From Neodiprion pinetum (lineage: Eukaryota > Arthropoda > Insecta > Hymenoptera > Diprionidae), in contig NC_060234.1 of assembly GCF_021155775.2 (NCBI RefSeq), positions 5,776,283 to 5,840,282 on the forward strand: a stretch of DNA of 64,000 nucleotides, read 5' to 3'. Shown piece by piece: positions 37,871 through 48,719 of the stretch (the first letter of the stretch is position 1; every line of letters starts with the position of its first letter). The position numbers and the translations under genes are program-made. The notes below the pieces were generated by a model. The model ran no database searches and was not told the DNA's origin. It saw only the letters and a program-made list of their open reading frames with translations.

Positions 37871-40800
37871 CTATTCAAGAATGCGATAAATCTGAATTTC
37901 GACCATTTGGCACGTGGTTTTCAATTGTTCCTGAATGCCAAGGTGGACTCGTACGCTCGACTGGTGTTAACAACTGAAACATTCTACTAACACCTGGGAA
38001 TGACAAACAGAGTATTCGCACAAAGTTTCCAGTAAATTTCCTCAGCATGCAGCGGCTAAAAGAAGCGAAGTCAGTTTTTTCGCGTCAAAGTGGCTGCGCG
38101 TTAAATGCAAGTATAGACTGTGTGCACAAATTTTTATGGACTTTGTCGAAGCGAGATGGACCATCTGGAGGCGAAGAAGTCGCGTGTAAGAAGAGTTGAA
38201 CAGACGCGAGGATCTCGGTGGTCTCTTGGCAGGCGTGAAACAAGGCGAGCACTGTGAGCAACGTGCATCATGGACATACAGGAGCCTTAGTGCCGGAGAA
38301 GTTGGTTCGCGACTCGAGTTCGCGCGACGGCGGCGGCTGAAAATCCGCGATCTCATATTTACACTGGTTTGAAGAACGGCCGTCGCACACTTTAGCACCT
38401 TTTATAACAGCCGTCTTTGCCCGTCGCCGCGGCTCGCGTTCTCCAGTCGCTTGTACCAAAGCCGATCTTCTCGCTGCATAACACTCGACTTACTTCGGGG
38501 AGCTTACGGGGACGAACCCGATTGTTAGCGGTAACAATTACCGAGTATGACTCCACGCATTTGGTTCTACGGGTGATTTGTCATCCAGCCATTCGGTCCG
38601 GTGTGATCTAGATCCTAATTGACGGATCCAGAGCACACGTGTGTTATGAAAGTCGATTCACGCGTGTCAAACGGTCAAACTTCGTCGAGAATGCGACTCG
38701 GCTCTTCGGGCATGGTTGACTGGCGCCGAATGGAGCTTTAACATCCTCCTCGCCGTAACGGGCGGCTACGTCTAAATTAAATGTTTCTGGATCGGCGAAT
38801 GGCATTGGGCTTTACGTGTCAGGCACCGCTCTTAATCGGAATTTGACAGCGTCGCGGCTTCCACCTCCGGACCAAGTTTCAATAGACGTTAATTGGCGAA
38901 TATATGCGTCGAGCCTGCTCCTATAAGGCTGACGTTACACTCCCGTTGCTCAATCATCGGCACGTATCCTTATACATTCTTCGAAGTGAACGGACTTGCC
39001 CAGCTCGGCTCGTTGCCGGATGATCAAGATCCCGGGTTGACAGGTGTGGTCATGGATACGTGGTGGACCGAATCAGGTGTGACGAAATGGAGGCGAAAGA
39101 TAACCGCAGGTACGCGTGAAACTTGGCAGAAGCTGGAAGAGCCACCTTCGAGCGTCTAGTTGTCGGGTCTTTCTGATTCCGTAATTCGTATTGCTCGCGG
39201 CTCGCTTCTCCAGCTTAGAACCGCACTTAATATCTCAGCCAATCTTAGAGAGACTCGAACGTTCGTTCAGTCGGCGTGGAGTTACTGCCAGTAACCATCC
39301 TCCGACGGCTATGGGCACTGGTAGTTACTCCGCGGGCACCTCTATAGGCTTTCATTCCATTTGCAGTTATGACGAGTTCAGGTTCAGAGGCCGTGGGACT
39401 TTGCCTCGTGGCCCTACCGCTTCCAGACTTGGTCCAAACCAAACGTGGGGCTATCACACATCCGATGCCCACTCTACCACTATTCTGGAGCACTGAACAC
39501 CTTCTCTAGCTTGCTCTGAAATGTTCACCGAAGAAAAGGTCTACTCCGATCGACGAGACACATCTCGTTGGAGACAGTTCATATACTCTTTTTGGTTGTT
39601 GGATAAATCGATCCTTAATTTTTTGAATCGTTCGAATCTCACTGATGCAACGTATTTTCGTTTCACAAGACTTTTCTCACGAGATAGAAAAAACCGTTCG
39701 GTGGTTTCATTGTATCCGTTAAAACAACAATCTTTCGGGACAAAAGTGGGAAAGGGATCTCTGGGTGATCAACGAATGCTTATAACTTATCTGAATGACT
39801 AGCGAAGCTCCAGAAAAGGAGGAAAACCGATGCGACAGTGAAGATACCAACGAAGCGCATTGCAGAGTTAAAAGGATCGCTGACTGAATTAGGGGTAATT
39901 TCATCAATGGTCCGATCTCGATCTAAATCCGAGTGTCGTTAGGCGCCAGTCGAAAAAGTTCTCGAATAGTTAAATCGAGAGGCGCGGCTTAGTCAGATAA
40001 ATTAGTTCGTCTAAACTTTCTCTCAAACACCGTGTGATTACCATGTTACGTTTAGAGATCTGTTGATTGGTGAGATGATACATATTGATAAGATTACGTA
40101 CTAATGGGAAACAGGTCCTGCGTACCTACGCATTAGATGCTTATACGCGTCAGACGTCGTTCCAAGATAATATCTCTCCATCGTCCCGGTAAGATGCGAT
40201 AGTTCAGCTATTCGGCCTCCCTCTTTCATGTTTCAATCAACTATTGGGAGGTTAAATTGGTTGTCGGTAGTCCGATGAACACGTGTTGAATGTATTAATT
40301 TCAATTTCGTCACCGAATTTTTACATTTATACTCAGAAACTTCGTTGTCCGTAGTGCGCTGCGAAAATTCGATTCATTCATTCTCAATGAGAATAGAACG
40401 TAAATAAAAAGGAAAACAAATTAGTTGTAGCCACTAGCCACGGATGAATTTTCCCAATGTTTCATATTCCAGCTCCTATATAATAATAGTGAAATAACAA
40501 AACAGTGCGAAAAAGTTGGGGTACGATAGTGTTTATAATTCCATTACGTACTTCAACATAAAAAAAACCGTTGCCAATATTCCACATTGGGTCTTGAACA
40601 AATCAACATAGGGCTATGAAATTATCTGGGGACCGTTATACGCCAGTCAATACGTACCACGAGTCAGCCGATACTTAACATGTACACCATGCTTTCTCAA
40701 ACACATTCATTCTTCACTGTGTTACGTGTCCATCGGTTGCTAAATCGGTCGTACAAGTAATACGATTCGTATATACGATATCGTATTTTATAATGGTTCC

Positions 40801-42199
40801 ATTATTACCGCTGTTTCGTTTGCGGCATTACTTTTCCTTTTTCTTTCTCAAAGATCCTCAACGCAATTTGCGTTACCATCGACGTTACGAAGAAATCATA
40901 TGTCTTTCGATTGTTAATTGATTATGGTTAACTGGCTTAATAATATTACAGTTGGCAGTAACTTTTCTGATCTAAAATGAAAACTCATGGTTAGTTTGAT
41001 TCAGAAGTCGTACAGTAGACCGAGTGATCAGTGTAAGTCATGCCTCGAGGATAGTGACTGTCATAATTGGGTTATTTGAAGGCACTTGATCATCCAAAAA
41101 CGAATACTCGATAGATCTTTGAGGAATTTGCAAGTTTTCATACCAGACGAAAAAGATACTCCGTAATTTGTCGCTCCTGTAATCACTCAAATAATAACAG
41201 GCATGCATTTCACGCTGGACTGGAGATCCTCAGTGGAGGACTTGCACCTGGGTGGAGAGGTTCAAACACCTGTTGAAAGATGGCAGCAGAGACACGCCTC
41301 AGGACGGTCTCTGCGCTGCTGTATTTATCCGCTATCCTGCATTGCCTTTCCTTTTGCATCGCGGCTCCTGTCGCAGACTCCTGCTAAATCGAATGATCAT
41401 GCAGCGAAATACATCCTAGCTTACCGCAGACGCACCTGCGAAGCACTTGAAAATTAATCTCTAAACAACTGGCGGGAAATGTCTTGTGTGGAGTGGAAGG
41501 AAAGAGCCGTTAACCGCACGGCTATTCTCGTACTGTAGCAATAAGCGTTGGCCAATGGGGAGCGAGTGCGTTTTGATTCAATCAAGACTGCCGTTGAGGA
41601 TCATTGTACAATCGGGAACGGTCGATCTCGAGACTCGTTGTGAAACTGCGTGGGGAAATGAGGAACGGAATTATCGATTTGAAAAAGGAAGAGCGGCTGA
41701 TTTGTGATTCACGAGGAGAACGCGGCGCGAGATATGAGCGGAATAGCGATGAGAGGGGAGCCGAGAGGACGGAACGGTGCATGATGGGAGGGGAACGGTT
41801 TCGACGGAGGAATGCCACCCAGCTAAAAATTAATAAATCCTACTCTTAAACAAACAAACTCCACCCACCGTCGATCGGATAAGCCGGAGCATTGATTTAT
41901 TAATTTAGAGCTGCCCATTCTAAGATCCACGGCCAAGAAAACCCGGCGCTCTTGCCCGGCGAGACCTTCCTCTTCGGCTCAGGAACGGATCCGCTATCCG
42001 GCGTGGTATCGGTAATTATAGTCCTCCGGAGCACGCGCGCGTCTGTTATGTTCATTACTGAATTATCGGCTCCGCTTGGCAAACAATGCGCCTCGTCCAC
42101 CCCGGCTCACCCCCAGCAACGTACCCTTATCTGATGGCCCAGAGGCTCACCCGAACCGACCTTGTCTTCGAGACCCGCGCTCCTCCACCGAACCGGAGC

Positions 42200-42590
42200 A
42201 GTAGGAAGAAATCATCAAAATTCATGATGGTCAGAATTTGGGTTCATCTATTGGATCGAATTTGAGTAGTTGCAATGGATGAATTGTTCGAATTCCGGAA
42301 AGCTTCTAAAGTCAGTTTGAGATTCAATGGTTTGATCTGCACATTCGGAGTGTTCATCACGAAGTGATCTGAACGATTCAAACTCTTAACCACTCCGATT
42401 TGTAACGACACTCAGAATGTTCCAATGCCTTGACCAATTCGAGTCAACTGACCATCGGAAGACTAACAATAAGACCATTTAGAGTGTGGACCATTCAAAA
42501 ATGCTTAACGTTTGGCAGTTTGAGTATTCAGAGTTCTGATCCTTTACACCGATACGGTTCGGAAATATAGTCCAATTACGAATGTTGGCT
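42200..42590. repeat. Degenerate GAATT/CCATT patch
   Basis: Recurrent ATGGTCAGAATTTGG, TCGAATTTGAG, GTTCGAATTCCGG and AACGATTCAAACTC words over about 390 bp. Confidence 0.5.
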
Positions 42591-43682
42591 GTTCGGAATA
42601 CCGACCAACGGTCGTTCCCAATGCGCAAAGGTATTCTCGATTTCTTGAAAAACATTATGCTCCTTTTTCCAGATCGCCGTGGGCATTCATACGTATCCAC
42701 CTTAAGGCCAGGAAGCGGCGGTGAATCCCGGCATCATCAGTGCCCGGTGGTACTCGAGTTGTTCAGACCTAATGCGCGTTCTTGCATCGGTTCTGCGCCT
42801 GGATGACACAGCAGTGTACGACGTGGCCAGGCACACATGCACGCGATCATTCCGCGACTTCTTCGCCAAAGCTGTGCCAGCGTTTGGACCGTTCTCGAAC
42901 GTCTCTCCGGAGCCTGGAGGCAGAAGTCTCCGTCTCTCTTGGAAGATCCCGTGTCGAAACGGGTCTATGGCAATTCATCCTGGAATGCTAGGCCATGCTC
43001 TCGTGAAGGACGGAGAAGAACGCTTGTTGAGAGCAAGTCGCGAGCTGCTCGCGTTTTCTGCAAAACGATAATGTGGAACCGCGAGCCAACCACCCGACTG
43101 TAAATCATTCCCCCGTGATACTCAGCTCTGATTTCCACTCCGTCCGCAGACGCTAATGCCGCAATTCACTCCTCGAGGAAGTCGACTATGATACAGCTCT
43201 TCGAGTCGTTCCTCTTCGTCCCGACAGATGTGAATAACAATTTCCCCTATCATTCTCATCCTCTTTTTCGATCGTTCATAATCGATTCTTGACAGCGATA
43301 TCGCGCAGTTTATTTTCTCCAAGGTCACCGGTGACGATCGCTCCGAAATAGCGTTCCGCGAAACCTCGTTCAATCAAATAAATTACTTTTTTCAGAACTT
43401 GCTTGGAATATGGGCGGGTTGCATATATCAGTTGGGCGTAGAAATGCACGAACGTAAATCATCCTCCGGTGGCACATCATAACTCGATGCAGTCCACTAC
43501 AGCTACGTTGCAACGACCCATAAAATCGTGGTCTACAAAATCACTGTTTCCCTTCCCAGAAGCATAAGAGTCAACTTTTCAAGGCTCTCATCTTTCGCAC
43601 GACGATCGTCGATATTCAGTCATCTTGCAGTAGAAACTGATCCGAAACTCTCGTCGACAACGAATTGTTTCTCTACGGTTAG

Positions 43683-44220
43683 AAATTGACCAACCGCAGA
43701 GTCGAAGCACCAAATTACTCTTACACAACGAATGCTCGTTATGCAGCTTTTGTCAACAATGACGTGTATCGAGTCTTGGCTGCAGCCTCGTCGCGCATTA
43801 CAATGTCCGTGGGTCGTGTTCGCCGCTTGTTCGGCTATCTCGGTATAACAAAGTGCTTGTTACAGGAAGACCTTTCGGTTTATCAGATAAACTGTGCGAT
43901 TCTGGTTCAGGAACAGCTAGTTTGCCACGACGGTACGGCATGATCGATAATTACAATAATTAGCCAATAATGCGATAATGAATGAAGATACTAATTGCGG
44001 ATTATACCTTCACCCAGACAATACCACAATACTGCAGCAGCAGCAGCCTGCATTATCTGACAGAAGACGAGTGTGGGAAGCTCATGGGTCGAGCATAGGC
44101 CGTACTAGAAAGTTAAAGGTCAAAATTTCGCACTCTTATTTCTCGTCCGAGTTCCTCGATAGCATGGCAGAGGCGAAAAACGAGAATCGCCGATCGTTGC
44201 AGGTTACAGTTCTGCGATGA
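43683..44220 (+). CDS. Candidate two-exon gene fragment, unknown product
   Basis: Exon A 43683-43842 follows acceptor TTGTTTCTCTACGGTTAG and has 53 open codons (KLTNRRVEAPNYSYTTNAR…LFGYL), ending at donor CTCG|GTATAAC (moderate). Exon B 44018-44220 follows acceptor ATTATACCTTCACCCAG and continues in phase to TGA. It includes a Gln run from CAG repeats and a charged stretch (RTRKLKVKI…SMAEAKNENRRS). AATAAA lies 165 nt downstream. Alternatively exon B is the body of a free-standing 80-codon frame starting at ATG 43978. No family is recognised and no upstream exon with a start was found. Confidence 0.25.
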
Positions 44221-44384
44221 AACCATCGGAAAGGGGGAAGAATTTGACTCGATCCTCCCCCCTCTCCAAACCCTCCTTCACCCTCCTCGTTTTGCAACTT
44301 ATCTGCCGCACTGATTCGCCACCTTACAATAACCGGTATACGTAGGTATACATATTTTATCGACCTTTTCCGTTCAGCCGACTG

Positions 44385-44390
44385 AATAAA
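44385..44390 (+). terminator. AATAAA polyadenylation signal
   Basis: A canonical signal 165 nt after the TGA at 44218-44220, on the same strand as the candidate gene. Confidence 0.25.
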
Positions 44391-44778
44391 ACCACTTGGC
44401 GCCACAAAGATTCGATATCTTTTAAGAGCATCATCGCTAGTTCGTTGTGTATGCGCTTTCGTGTATCAGACGATTCTCGAGACTGCGGGATGGCCTGTAG
44501 TGGGAGTGGCCGATGGTAGATACGAGGGTCTACCTGACTTTATTGTGTTTAATTAATTACTCCGCCCGATACTCGATCCTGCAATTTGTCCCCTTCGACC
44601 CCCCCGTCGAATTATTATAAATTCAGCAGACTTTTCGCATCCAGACGCGTGGTTTCCACCTCACGTTCCGTCAGATCCTCCCTAAAATCCAGTCAAATCT
44701 TCCCCTCTCTCTCTCTCTCTTTCACTCTCTTTCGCTCTCTCGGAGAGCGTATCCGTCGATCTTAACCCAACAACAATG

Positions 44779-45078
44779 CACTGAGAAAAATATCATTTGT
44801 TACAGTAACTAGAAAAATTGAGTAAAACAGGTACCGTTAAAAGAACTGTTTGAACATTGTTGGAATAACGAAAAACAAGGTACGCGTAAACATTTTGCGC
44901 TATTGTCGATGCAACAGTGATCGTAATAAGAAAGAATAGTAACGGATACTATACTCTCCGGTAACAGCTAGAAAACTAATTTTCATTTTTTACCGAGAAC
45001 TGTATTTTTCGATCGTGGTGAAACAATGAAAAAAGTTAAAGACTGAGCGATAACCGGAACTAAAAATTTCTTTCAGTA
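44779..45078 (+). mobile_element. CACTGAG MITE, copy 7 (internally deleted)
   Basis: Both ends are present. About 135 bp are missing between CTATTGTCGAT and GCAACAGTGATCGTAAT, including the TTAGTTAAACAAGG segment of other copies. Confidence 0.88.
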
Positions 45079-45340
45079 TAATTTCCTTTCGACGCAGCTT
45101 GTCGGTATCCTGATAATAATCCGTTACTCCTTGCCGGAGAGTTATGGTTCGAGTGTCGCGGCGTACGTCAGGTTGTCGACTAGTCTGGTGGGCGAAACCA
45201 TTAGGCGACACACGTGGTAGCGAGTCCATGACCCCCGTGATCACGTGAAGTGAGCTTTCATTTTTATTTCCTCCCTGTATTTCCAATATATATATATATT
45301 GTTTTCTTCTTTTTATTTTCTCACCATTCAACTTTCTTCC

Positions 45341-45342
45341 TC

Positions 45343-45399
<57 letters not shown>
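45341..45399. repeat. (CT)n microsatellite, ~59 bp
   Basis: Long CT tract with two single-base interruptions. A 177-codon minus-strand frame runs through it as RE repeats. Confidence 0.95.
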
Positions 45400-46294
45400 T
45401 GGACGTGGGGGAAAGTTTGAGGCAATAAACTGCGGCGTGCAAGCTGCAACAATAATACGCGTTCGTCTTACATCTCGCACTTACCACGCGGAGGCCGAGC
45501 GTCCTGCGGGGTCTGCGAAACATCGTTTCATCGTTTCGCCTACCTATATGCAGAGGAACGATACATACTTGAAACGTATAAATCAGCGTTAGCCATTCCT
45601 GATCCTCTCGGGAGGCCTGCAGCTGTTACCCCGCACCATGCGGTGCATAATCGCAACGCGTGAGACGCGTGTTTCGCACTTTTGTAATACCAATCATAAT
45701 GTGATTCTCATAATGCTAATTGACGCGTGTTAGTCCCGTGTAATAACCACTATTTGATGTATGTCGTACGGACCGCTATAAATATATATAATAATTATAT
45801 ACATTGTAACTACGAGTGTATGCAAAAAGATTAATCCAAGGAACGGACAATTTTATACTTGTATATGTACAAGATTCGCGATCGAGGAATCCTTCTCAAT
45901 ATTTCGGCTAATCCCAAGCTTCTCGATCATTCGAATCCTCCACTTTATACACTTCTGCCCACAGAACGAAGTAGCGTGACCAAGTGCAGGTTATACACTC
46001 AGTCACGAATAGGACCAGTCCGAGATGCGTTATTGGAAATCGAAAGCATCAATCAGCCGCTTGGAACCGGTTATGCCAATAACGACTGCGATCCTGTCGT
46101 ATAAATTTTCGAAATAATCGTATTTGCCCGGCAACGATTACAGTTGTCCGAGAGCGATCCTGTAAAACTGTTAAAATAAAGAAAAAATTATATATTTAAT
46201 AACCGAAGCGATGTAGCTTGGCTATGCATATATACGTATACGTAATATATAAAATACGAATCGGTGAAGAGGCGATCAGGTTGTTTTTCTAGTT

Positions 46295-46296
<2 letters not shown>

Positions 46297-46342
<46 letters not shown>
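46297..46342. repeat. (GA)23 microsatellite
   Basis: Forty-six bases of uninterrupted GA, 0.9 kb from a CT tract of the opposite strand sense. Confidence 0.95.
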
Positions 46343-46345
<3 letters not shown>

Positions 46346-47374
46346 CAAAAATGAAAAGAAAAAAACGTAAATAAGTCTAAGAAATTGGGAATATCGTTCC
46401 ACGAGTTAAAAGTTACGAGTATAACCGGTGCATATTCAGGCATCGATAATAAATAATCCACAAACCTCCGTGTAGCCGAATATTAATACTTTTTTAACGG
46501 CTTCATTGCACGCTATATCTTGCAACTTGGCTTTGCCATGTGATCTACCGATCCTATTGAATATCACGTATTATATATAACGTATTCAGCATGTGTCTCC
46601 AAGATACTGGAAAGTTTGATCTACCGATTTATCGGCGTTCAATGACGAAGCCGTGATATTTTTGTCGAAAGTTTCTGAAGGCAATCGACGACTCTCACAA
46701 GGAAGTTCGAGACTACTCTGCCATCCAGATTTCAGGTCTAGAAACATATTTACAGTTGATAGTAAAGTCGTTCGTTACCGAATGCGTGTGAAACAGAAAT
46801 AACTCCGCTTATGCTGGGGATTTTAACTACTGTTTATAGTCAGTAATCGAGTCGGACTATTATCCGGAATACCTATGATTACCTCAGCTAAACTGTATTC
46901 GAAATGACTCGATGATTTCAATAAAATACTATTGAAAGCTCGGGTCAAAACTTGTAAAGCTGCTAATCATAACCGTAATATACGTAATGAAATCTATATA
47001 GTAAATGGTTGATGCACCTTCGGAATAGATTCGCACTGGTTCAAGATTACGATTCGAAAGGGTATTTCGAAGTGGACTGGTTCGATACTGTTTAATTGGT
47101 TGACAGCTCCCAAATAAAATTTCACTTGCCGATCTCTTGATCATTTATTTTTACCGATAAATTAGTAAACTTAAACGTCTCAATTTGTCAGAATGATGTA
47201 CGATAAAATACATGCTTATAGTAACGAGAAATATGTTAACAGCCGATTTCACCGAACGAACACGCTAAAAATAATTACTTGTGCCAACCGTCCGAATTTG
47301 TGTGCGCGGTCTTTTTCGATTCTCAAAATCAGTGATCCGTCCGTTATTTAAGTGAGAAAGTACCTCTGTGGAAA

Positions 47375-47547
47375 GTGCAGTCTTTACTGTTCAAACAATC
47401 GGATTGTCTTGAGAAATCAATAGAAACTACCCGTTACGAAGACTTCGGACGTTGGATAACCAAACGGTTGGTATGCGCAACTAATTATGTTTTCTACGAA
47501 GAAAACAGTGCAGAAATGAATTCGATACTCGATTGTGATCTCGGTAT
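47375..47547 (+). CDS. Exon-like segment before the satellite array
   Basis: A 57-codon open stretch of natural composition (KQSDCLEKSIETTRYEDFGR; YEENSAEMNSILDCDL) ends at CTCG|GTATGTTTT, a reasonable donor. Its start is undefined because no good acceptor precedes it and there is no early ATG. It lies immediately upstream of the array at 47.6-48.3 kb. Confidence 0.13.
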
Positions 47548-47579
47548 GTTTTACAGGTTAGACTACCAATGAAATCACA

Positions 47580-48262
47580 TCCAATAGTCAAACTATGAGC
47601 ACTGTTTATGAATAAGAATTTTCAAGTGATTGAATTCATTCATGTTTTCGATCCAATCACTTTGGATGAAGGAACCGAATCAACGAACCATGGACCACCA
47701 TATTGATCACAACTAACGGTCAAACTATGAGCACTGTGCATGAATAAAAATTTTCAAGTGAGTGAATTCCATGACATTTTCGACCCAATCACCATGCTCT
47801 AAGTGAAAGAACCGAATCAACGAACTCTAGAACGCCATAGCGATTACAACTAATAGTTAAACTATGAGCTCCATGTATGAATCCGAATTTTCAAGTGATT
47901 TCATTCCTGGATGTTTTCGACCCAATCACTCTGGATGAAGGAACCGAACGAAACAACGAACCCTGGACCACCATAGCGATCACAACTAACGGTCAACCTA
48001 TGAAAACTGTGTATGAATAAGAATTTTCAAGCGAGTGAATTCCATGACATTTTCGACCCAATCACCATGCTCTAAGTGAAAGAACCGAATCAATGAACTC
48101 TACACCACCATAGCGATCACAAGTAATTGGTCAAACTATGAGCTCCACGTATGAATCCGAATTTTCAAATGACTGCATTCCTGGACGCTTTCGACCCGAT
48201 CACGATGCTCTGAACGAGGAAACTGAATTAGAGGACTCTGGACCACCATAGCGAGCACCGGT
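47580..48262. repeat. Five-copy ~135 bp satellite with dimeric order
   Basis: The anchor GTCAAACTATGAG (or close variants) starts at 47587, 47719, 47856, 47992 and 48130, giving periods of 132-138 bp. Each unit includes GAATTTTCAAG, TTTTCGACCCAATCAC and CCACCATAGCGATCACAA. Units alternate: in their distal half 1 and 3 share a CTGGATGAAGGAACC form, while 2 and 4 share GAATTCCATGACATTTTCG and CATGCTCTAAGTGAAAG; units 3 and 5 share GAGCTCCA. This indicates a higher-order dimer of about 272 bp. Confidence 0.9.
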
Positions 48263-48281
48263 CGTCATTAGCACCGATTGA

Positions 48282-48521
48282 CGATCACCCCGGTCCGAGA
48301 ACGAAGTGCGGCAGTGGATAGTCACGAGTGTTAACGTCAATCCGAGCGAAGGCGACTACCACAAGATAATGAATTTTAAAGCTAGGAAGGCAACGGCACT
48401 ACTCGAAGTTCCCCGCGTGCAGCGGGTTCTGAAGGATGAGGACGAGATGACGCGGTGCAAGTCACTACACGGTAACCGTATCGTGGGAAATCTAAACATC
48501 ACGTTGGTCTCTTCGAGATGA
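48282..48521 (+). CDS. Candidate coding exon just after the satellite array
   Basis: An 80-codon plus-strand frame lies between TGA at 48279 and TGA at 48519. Its composition is that of a folded protein (for example NVNPSEGDYHKIMNFKARK and RVLKDEDEMTR), with no low complexity and no ATG near the beginning, so it would be an internal or terminal exon. A possible acceptor is CACCCCGGTCCGAG|AA at 48299. The next frame starts with ATG 48518, overlapping the stop, and meets a donor TTACAG|GTGAAG at 48586. Function is not recognised. It adjoins the end of a five-copy satellite array. Confidence 0.2.
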   Translation, partial: RSPRSENEVRQWIVTSVNVNPSEGDYHKIMNFKARKATALLEVPRVQRVLKDEDEMTRCKSLHGNRIVGNLNITLVSSR

Positions 48522-48719
48522 GAGGAAAGGAGAGGAGACGAGAGGAGAGATGCAGCGGGACTTCTGCTGGCGCACTCCTGCTTACAGGTGAAGTTTTGAG
48601 GAACATAGACGCCTTACCGACTTTCACGTTCAAGCATTCACGCATGTTGAACCTACGTCGTCTTCCATTGGTGGTTGGATTACACTATTGCAGTATCACG
48701 TGTCGTGCATGTGGATGAA

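Larger units (their letters stand above)
36366..43682. other. No convincing gene
   Basis: Aside from the exon-like 37.60 kb segment and decayed repeats, several 70-125 codon frames (38.0-38.4, 39.2-39.5, 42.72-43.07 kb) exist in GC-richer sequence without supported splice sites. Confidence 0.35.
44391..47370. other. No convincing gene
   Basis: MITE copy 7, CT and GA microsatellites and AT-rich sequence. A minus segment ending CCGCGTG|GTAAGTGCG at 45482 has two ATGs just upstream and could be a first coding exon, but no partner was found. Confidence 0.35.

Noticed and set aside
42721..43071. 116-codon plus-strand frame
   Set aside because: It starts at GTG, lacks supported splice sites, and two other plus frames are also open across the same GC-rich segment.
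44990..45523. 177-codon minus-strand frame
   Set aside because: It runs through the CT microsatellite (Arg-Glu repeats) and MITE copy 7, so its length comes from repeats.
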